From positions 100,129 through 164,128 of the forward strand of contig NZ_RQIH01000015.1 of assembly GCF_003939025.1 (NCBI RefSeq): 64,000 bases of DNA. Direction: 5' to 3'. The position numbers and the translations under genes were made by a program. Shown piece by piece: positions 59,968-64,000 of this stretch. The number at the start of each line of letters is the position of its first letter. The first letter of the stretch is position 1. Source of the DNA: Rhizobium sophoriradicis (lineage in GTDB: Bacteria; Pseudomonadota; Alphaproteobacteria; Rhizobiales; Rhizobiaceae). The notes beneath the pieces were generated by a model. It ran no database searches. It was not told the origin of the DNA and worked only from the letters and a program-made list of their open reading frames with translations.

Positions 59968-60816
59968 TTACTTGGCTGCGGCGCAGAGCTTTTCGCGGCT
60001 CGTCGACATCGCCGCCTTGGCCGAGAAGCCGTAGGGCTCGATGATCTTGGCGAATTCGCCCGATTCCTTCAGCTTCTTCAGCTCGACGTCGAAGGCGTCG
60101 CGCAGCGCGACGTCCTGCTTGCGGAAAGCGGCGCCGTCGCAATAGACCGGTGCATTGACGACGGGGGCGACGGTTTCGAGGTTCGGATCCTTCGCCTTCG
60201 CCATCAGATCGTGGATCGACAGGACCGGCAGCGAATAGACGTCGATGCGGCCGTCCTGCAGCATCTTGATGCCGCTCTGCCCATCCGGAACCACGATCAC
60301 GCGGTCACGCGGCACGCCGGCTTCCAGCGCCAGCTTCTCTTCCGTGCCGCCGCCCGGCGCGCCGATCTTGGCATCCGGATTGTCGGCGATATCCTTGTAG
60401 CTCGTCAGCTTCATCGGATTGCCCTTCTTGAGAGCGAAGGCTTCGGCATCGCAGAGGATCGGTTCGGAATAGGCAACGGCGCTGCAACGTTCCGGCTTCA
60501 TGAACAGGCCGGCGGTGATCGCGTCGTGGCGGCCGGCCTGCAGGCCGGGGATCATCGCGCCGTATTCCGAGATTGAGGCGACCACTTCCTTGACGCCGAG
60601 CTTTTCGAAGATCACGCGCGCCACGTCGGGGGCGGCGCCAGAAACCTTGCCGTCGGCGCCGACGGCCGTGAATGGCGGCTCGTTGGCGATGGCGATGCGG
60701 GCAAAACCCTGTTCCTTCAGCTGTTCGAGCTTGTCATCGGCGGCGGATACCGGAGCGGCCGCCGTAACCAGAAGCACCGACAGGCTGACGGCGCTCAAAA
60801 CATATCCTGCTTTCAT
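59968..60816 (-). CDS. ehuB: ectoine/hydroxyectoine-binding protein EhuB
   Basis: A 282-residue periplasmic family 3 binding protein. The signal peptide is MKAGYVLSAVSLSVLLVTAA... ending near PVSAADD. Then come FARIAIANEPPFTAVGADGKVSGAAPDVARVIFEKLG and ISEYGAMIPGLQAGRHDAITAGLFMKPERC, typical of EhuB. ATG 60816 is the start; the frame continues upstream only through ehuA antisense-free sequence without a site. It delivers ectoine to EhuCD. Confidence 0.9.
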   Translation of the reverse strand: MKAGYVLSAVSLSVLLVTAAAPVSAADDKLEQLKEQGFARIAIANEPPFTAVGADGKVSGAAPDVARVIFEKLGVKEVVASISEYGAMIPGLQAGRHDAITAGLFMKPERCSAVAYSEPILCDAEAFALKKGNPMKLTSYKDIADNPDAKIGAPGGGTEEKLALEAGVPRDRVIVVPDGQSGIKMLQDGRIDVYSLPVLSIHDLMAKAKDPNLETVAPVVNAPVYCDGAAFRKQDVALRDAFDVELKKLKESGEFAKIIEPYGFSAKAAMSTSREKLCAAAK

Positions 60817-60875
60817 CGTTCCCAACTCCTCTGGCTTTCTCTTTGCGTTTTGTTCTTTGCGGGCAATGTCTGAGA

Positions 60876-61661
60876 TCAGACGCGGTGCCCTGCCGCGATG
60901 ATCTTGCGCAGGAAGGTCTGCGTCCTTTCCTGCGTCGGATTGCGGAAGATGTCGCCGGGCCTGCCTTCCTCGACGATCCTGCCGCGGTCGAAAAACAGCA
61001 CGCGGTCGGCAAAGTCGTGGGCAAAGCCCATTTCGTGGGTGACGAGAAGCATCGTCATATCGGTCTCGGAGGCGAGCTTCCGCATGACGTTCAGCACCTC
61101 CTCGACCAATTCCGGGTCGAGTGCCGAGGTCACCTCGTCGAACAGCATGATCTTCGGCGACAGCGCTAAGGCCCGGGCGATGGCGACGCGCTGCTTCTGC
61201 CCGCCGGAAAGCTGCGCCGGCACACTTTTGGCCTTGTCGGCAAGACCGACCATATCGAGAAGCTCCATCGCCCGCTTCTCCGCGTGCGGCCGCTTGATGC
61301 CCTTGGTCAGCATCGGCGCCAGCGTCACGTTGTCGAGGACGCATTTATGCGGGAACAGGTTGAAGTGCTGGAAGACCATGCCGATCTTTTCCCGCATGCG
61401 ATGCAGGTGCCGCTCATCGGCCGCCACCAGTCCGCTGCCACCAGGCATGTGGTAGAGCTGCTCGCCGTCGACCTCGATATGGCCGCCGCTGATCGTCTCC
61501 AGCGTCATCAGGATGCGCAGGATCGTCGTCTTGCCGGAGCCGGACGGCCCGATCAGCGCCAGTTTCTCGCCCGGCATGACATTCATCGACAGGCCGTCGA
61601 GCACGGTCAGCGGGCCGTATCTCTTGACGATGTTGTCAATGCGGATGATGGGCGCGGGCAT
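60876..61661 (-). CDS. ehuA: ectoine ABC importer ATPase EhuA
   Basis: A 261-residue ATPase with Walker A GPSGSGKTT, signature LSGGQKQRV, Walker B IMLFDEVTSALDPE and VTHEM. It is first of the ehuABCD-eutABC-doeAB operon. Direct repeats of a 12-base motif lie 55-88 bases upstream, likely for EnuR. Confidence 0.92.
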   Translation of the reverse strand: MPAPIIRIDNIVKRYGPLTVLDGLSMNVMPGEKLALIGPSGSGKTTILRILMTLETISGGHIEVDGEQLYHMPGGSGLVAADERHLHRMREKIGMVFQHFNLFPHKCVLDNVTLAPMLTKGIKRPHAEKRAMELLDMVGLADKAKSVPAQLSGGQKQRVAIARALALSPKIMLFDEVTSALDPELVEEVLNVMRKLASETDMTMLLVTHEMGFAHDFADRVLFFDRGRIVEEGRPGDIFRNPTQERTQTFLRKIIAAGHRV

Positions 61662-61715
61662 TCATGTCTCTCCTTGTTGAGACAAGCAATGACCTAACGA
61701 TGACGGCCCACGAAA

Positions 61716-61749
61716 ATCATGTCAATTGTAAAATAATATCATGACAATT
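61716..61749. promoter_or_regulatory. 12-bp direct repeats upstream of ehuA, likely EnuR site
   Basis: ATCATGTCAATT (61716-61727) and ATCATGACAATT (61738-61749) differ in one base and are 22 bases apart, two helical turns. MocR-type regulators commonly bind direct repeats. A related TTGTCATGAT lies at the enuR start. Confidence 0.65.
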
Positions 61750-61782
61750 ATTCTGCGCCTGCCGGCAAATGCGGCGGCAGCG

Positions 61783-63168
61783 TCAAATCGCAAGCAGCAG
61801 TTCCTCCGGATTTCCCTGCGCCAGCGAGGCAACGATCCCGAGTCCTGTCCGCAGCTCGCCTTCCGTCGTCGAGCCGAGCGAGATGCGCACCGCCGGCCGC
61901 CAGCCGTGATCGGTGGTGTGGAAGGATTTGCCCGGCGCGATCGCCACGCCGCGCAGCCTTGCCTGCGACACGAAACCATCCTCCGTATGGCTGCCGGACA
62001 GCGGCAGCCATATATGCAGGCTTTGCGGGTGCGTTCGATAGGACAGGCCGGCCAGCATCTCCGCCGCGATCGCGTGGCGTCCGACAAGGGCGCGGCGCTG
62101 CCAGTTGACGAGTTCCATCGCCGTGCCGTCGCTGACCCAGCGGGTGGCGATCTCGGCCATGGCAGGCGTCGCCATCCAGCTCGAGACGAGATGCCGGTTG
62201 GCGACGGCGGCGACATAGCGGTCGGGCGCGACGAGATAGCCGATCCTGAGGCCGGGAACGGTGATCTTGGTGAAGCTCGTGACGTAGAGCGTGCGCTCCG
62301 GCGCGAAGGCTGCCATCGGCGGCGCCCGGTCCTCGATCATCGGCCCGAGAATGTCGTTTTCGATGATCGCTATATCATGCTTGGCGGCGACGGCGGCAAG
62401 CGCCTGCCGGCGCTCGGCGCTCATCAGCGCCGCCATCGGATTGATCACCGAGGGCTGCAGGAAAATTGCCCGGATCGGCCCGGTCCGGCAGGCCTCGTCC
62501 AGCGCTTCGGGGATCATGCCTTCCTCGTCGATCGCCAACCCTTCGAGGTGCAGGCCGAGATAGCCGCAGAGCGGTACCAGCGTATGGTGGCTGACCGCTT
62601 CGGTCGCAATCGTCGAGCCGGGCGGCGCGACGCTCATCAGCGCCACCGTCATGCCGGAGGTCGCGCCATTCGTCAGGCTGATGTTGAGCGGCGACGCGTC
62701 GAGTCCGCAGCGCGCCAGCCATTCGGTGGCAACAACGCGGTGACGCGGAAACACCATATTCGGCCGGAACGACAGGGCCGAGCTGGAAGGCAGGTTTTCG
62801 GAAAGCCAGCCGAAGGCCTGGCGCATTTTCTCCAGATGGATCTGCTCGCAGACCGGCTTCAGGATCGACAGATCGATCACCTCGCCCAGCCGTTCCGGCA
62901 GATAGGGCGGCTCCGGCTCAGGCGGCCGCGTCTGCACGAAACTGCCGCGGCCGATTTCGCCTGAGATCAGCCCCCGGCGGCTGAGCTCGTCATAGGCGCG
63001 GCTGACCGTCTGCACGGAAAGATGCAGATCATCCGCCAGCTTGCGATGCGGCGGCAATTGCACCCCGTCGGAGAGCTTGCCGTCGGTGATCGCGTTGGCG
63101 ATCTGCTCGGCCAGCGAAAGATAGGCCGGCCGGCGGAGTTGCGAGGGATCGGGGCGCCAATTTGTCAT
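61783..63168 (-). CDS. enuR: EnuR, MocR/PdxR-type regulator of ectoine genes
   Basis: A 461-residue MocR-subfamily GntR regulator. The N-terminal winged helix (LSLAEQIANAITDGKLSDGVQLPPHRKLADDLHLSVQTVSRAYDELSRRGLISGE) is followed by an aminotransferase-like effector domain with the PLP lysine in VTSFTKITVPGLRIGY. The known EnuR responds, through PLP, to diaminobutyrate-type ectoine intermediates. ATG 63168 is chosen by alignment to the family start (MTNWRPDP); the ribosome site is weak and an upstream start at 63210 is possible. Confidence 0.88.
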   Translation of the reverse strand: MTNWRPDPSQLRRPAYLSLAEQIANAITDGKLSDGVQLPPHRKLADDLHLSVQTVSRAYDELSRRGLISGEIGRGSFVQTRPPEPEPPYLPERLGEVIDLSILKPVCEQIHLEKMRQAFGWLSENLPSSSALSFRPNMVFPRHRVVATEWLARCGLDASPLNISLTNGATSGMTVALMSVAPPGSTIATEAVSHHTLVPLCGYLGLHLEGLAIDEEGMIPEALDEACRTGPIRAIFLQPSVINPMAALMSAERRQALAAVAAKHDIAIIENDILGPMIEDRAPPMAAFAPERTLYVTSFTKITVPGLRIGYLVAPDRYVAAVANRHLVSSWMATPAMAEIATRWVSDGTAMELVNWQRRALVGRHAIAAEMLAGLSYRTHPQSLHIWLPLSGSHTEDGFVSQARLRGVAIAPGKSFHTTDHGWRPAVRISLGSTTEGELRTGLGIVASLAQGNPEELLLAI

Positions 63169-63206
63169 GATTTCAACAGTGCTGAAAATCAGTTCAATTG
63201 ACAATG
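63159..63206. promoter_or_regulatory. EnuR-type motifs at the enuR start
   Basis: AATTTGTCATGATTT (63159-63173) covers the enuR start codon, and AATTGACAATG (63196-63206) lies just upstream. Both resemble the ehuA repeats, which suggests autoregulation in the divergent enuR/asnC gap. Confidence 0.55.
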
Positions 63207-63269
63207 CCAAAATGCGCTTTCATTGTCTTTTCGCTGCGTTTGAAATGATTTCGTTCTGAAGAAAGCACC

Positions 63270-63761
63270 ATGAAGCTCGACGCCATCGACCTGCGCATTC
63301 TCGACGCCGTCCAGCGCGACGGCCGCATCACCAAGCTGGCGCTGGCCGAAAAAGCCGGACTGTCGCCGACGCCTTGCTGGATGCGGCTGCGCAAGCTCGA
63401 AAAGGCCGGTGTTATCACCGGCTACCACGCCCGCCTCGCCCCGCGGCGCATCGCGCCGGTTGCCAGCGTGATGATGGAGGTGACGCTCGCCAATCATCGC
63501 CAGGCCGATTTCGAGCGCTTCGAACGTACCATTGCCGCAATCCCCGAGGTCGTCGCCTGCTGGTCGGTGGGTGGCGGCGTCGATTACATTCTGAAGATCA
63601 TGACGGCCAATATCGACGCCTACCAGCGACTGGTCGATGGGCTTCTCGACCGCGAACTCGGCATCGACCGCTACTTCACCTATATCGTCACCAAGACGGT
63701 GAAGGAGGAAACAGTCGTTCCGGTCTCTTCCTTCGCCGGCGATGAGGAAGGCGCTTCCTAG
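63270..63761 (+). CDS. AsnC/Lrp-family regulator of ectoine cluster
   Basis: A 163-residue Lrp/AsnC regulator. The HTH is LRILDAVQRDGRITKLALAEKAGLSPTPCWMRLRKLEKAGVITGYHARLAP, and the C-terminal RAM ligand domain has VACWSVGGGVDYILKIMTANIDAYQRLVDGLL. It is divergent from enuR. A paired AsnC-type gene is common in ectoine catabolic clusters, where it helps EnuR activate the operon. The stop codon lies in a palindromic repeat. Confidence 0.9.
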   Translation: MKLDAIDLRILDAVQRDGRITKLALAEKAGLSPTPCWMRLRKLEKAGVITGYHARLAPRRIAPVASVMMEVTLANHRQADFERFERTIAAIPEVVACWSVGGGVDYILKIMTANIDAYQRLVDGLLDRELGIDRYFTYIVTKTVKEETVVPVSSFAGDEEGAS

Positions 63762-63813
63762 AACAGGATTCAAATTTTAGGCTGACCCGGTCTAAAATCT
63801 GAATCCTGTTCTA
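63759..63813. repeat. rhizobial palindromic repeat, first unit
   Basis: TAGAACAGGATTCA (63759-63772) and its complement (63800-63813) with a second inner stem ATTTTAG/CTAAAAT. Nearly the whole unit folds into one long hairpin. It overlaps the AsnC stop codon. Confidence 0.8.
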
Positions 63814-63824
63814 AGTTAAAGAGT

Positions 63825-63876
63825 TAGAGCATGATGTCGTCCGAAAACCGCTCACATTTTTCGGCATCATGCTCTA
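63825..63876. repeat. rhizobial palindromic repeat, second unit
   Basis: TAGAGCATGATG (63825-63836) and CATCATGCTCTA (63865-63876) with inner CCGAAAA/TTTTTCGG pairing. Dispersed in Rhizobium genomes to my knowledge. The insertion sequence begins right after it. Confidence 0.8.
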
Positions 63877-64000
63877 GGCGGTGTGGACTCTTGGGATTCC
63901 CAAGGCTGAGCAAATCAGATTCAAGACTGTCTTTTGGAGGCAGTCATGGGTGTTTTGGATCGTCTGATCCTTCGGGACGAGCAGTGGGAGCGGATATCGC
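63877..64000 (+). mobile_element. IS5-family element, left end (cut by window edge)
   Basis: Sequence from 63877 (GGCGGTGTGGACTCTTGGGA) to the window end, with the transposase start inside. The left end is placed at the border of the palindromic repeat. Terminal repeats and duplication cannot be checked because the right end is missing. Confidence 0.65.
63946..64000 (+). CDS. IS5-family transposase, N-terminal fragment
   Basis: The frame reads MGVLDRLILRDEQWERIS, which resembles the start of IS427-group IS5 transposases (LRDEQWERI). GGAGG precedes ATG 63946. Only 18 residues are inside the window. Confidence 0.75.
   Translation, partial: MGVLDRLILRDEQWERIS

Noticed and set aside
1..64000. 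CRISPR arrays, tRNA or rRNA genes
   Set aside because: No regularly spaced repeats and no tRNA- or rRNA-like sequence were noticed on reading; a dedicated scan was not possible.

Overview
The window reads as an accessory replicon (megaplasmid or chromid) or catabolic island of a Rhizobiales bacterium, most likely Rhizobium/Agrobacterium/Sinorhizobium. The support is indirect: high coding GC, many ABC importers, ehu/eut/doe ectoine genes in the rhizobial layout, hydroxyquinol genes, IS66- and IS5-type insertion sequences, and paired palindromic intergenic repeats (AGAACAGGATTCA..., AGAGCATGATG...) that I know from Rhizobium genomes. I see no rRNA, tRNA, CRISPR array or replication origin.

Layout. 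1-1.7 kb: the end of a hydroxyquinol (1,2,4-benzenetriol) branch, with a truncated maleylacetate reductase and an intradiol hydroxyquinol dioxygenase. 2.0-13.3 kb: an acid-sugar locus. A minus-strand operon encodes a sugar ABC importer, an enolase-superfamily dehydratase and an RraA-type aldolase. Divergent from it are a GntR regulator and three more, mutually different enolase-superfamily dehydratases. 13.48-16.56 kb: an intact IS66-family element with inverted repeats and a perfect 8-bp target duplication; it carries an Imm26-like immunity gene as passenger. 16.6-21 kb: small regulatory and stress genes (AraC, DUF1127, methyltransferase, a Phd/PIN toxin-antitoxin pair with a 22-bp palindromic operator, a ClpP paralogue, an ArsR/SRPBCC pair).

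21-33 kb: a catabolic cluster for an unidentified, probably aromatic or cyclic, compound. It has an extradiol-type VOC dioxygenase, an alpha/beta hydrolase, a fumarylacetoacetate-hydrolase-fold enzyme, an Ldh-family dehydrogenase, a Zn-type dehydrogenase, a cupin and a complete class I cytochrome P450 system (P450, [2Fe-2S] ferredoxin, ferredoxin reductase). It is controlled by a GntR and a LysR regulator. TTTCGAAA palindromes recur in four promoter regions around the GntR gene. An MFS exporter at the end has what looks like a transcription attenuator with a Val/Ile-rich leader peptide. 33-36 kb: a Tat-exported PhoX phosphatase and an arsenate-reductase-like protein that has lost its canonical cysteines.

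36-41.2 kb: a counterpart of the enterobacterial yjfIJKLMC cluster (DUF2170, PspA, DUF2491, DUF350, DUF1190, glutathionylspermidine-synthase-like), here split into two divergent units with an added two-TM K+ channel/TrkA-N gene that carries a one-base frameshift. 41.5-43 kb: Zur-type box, ZinT and a YjlB cupin. 43-50 kb: two complete polar-amino-acid ABC importers, the first with its own GntR regulator. 50-53.5 kb: a TetR regulator and a chemoreceptor.

53.5-63.8 kb: ectoine/5-hydroxyectoine uptake and catabolism (ehuABCD, eutABC, doeA, doeB) with a MocR-type EnuR and a divergent AsnC/Lrp regulator. The later enzymes DoeD and DoeC are not in the window. The right edge holds two palindromic repeats and the start of an IS5-family transposase.

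The most novel-looking items are the P450/extradiol cluster with its shared palindromes, the attenuator ahead of an exporter, the divergent yjf cluster with a channel, the IS66-borne immunity gene, and the cysteine-less ArsC-like protein.
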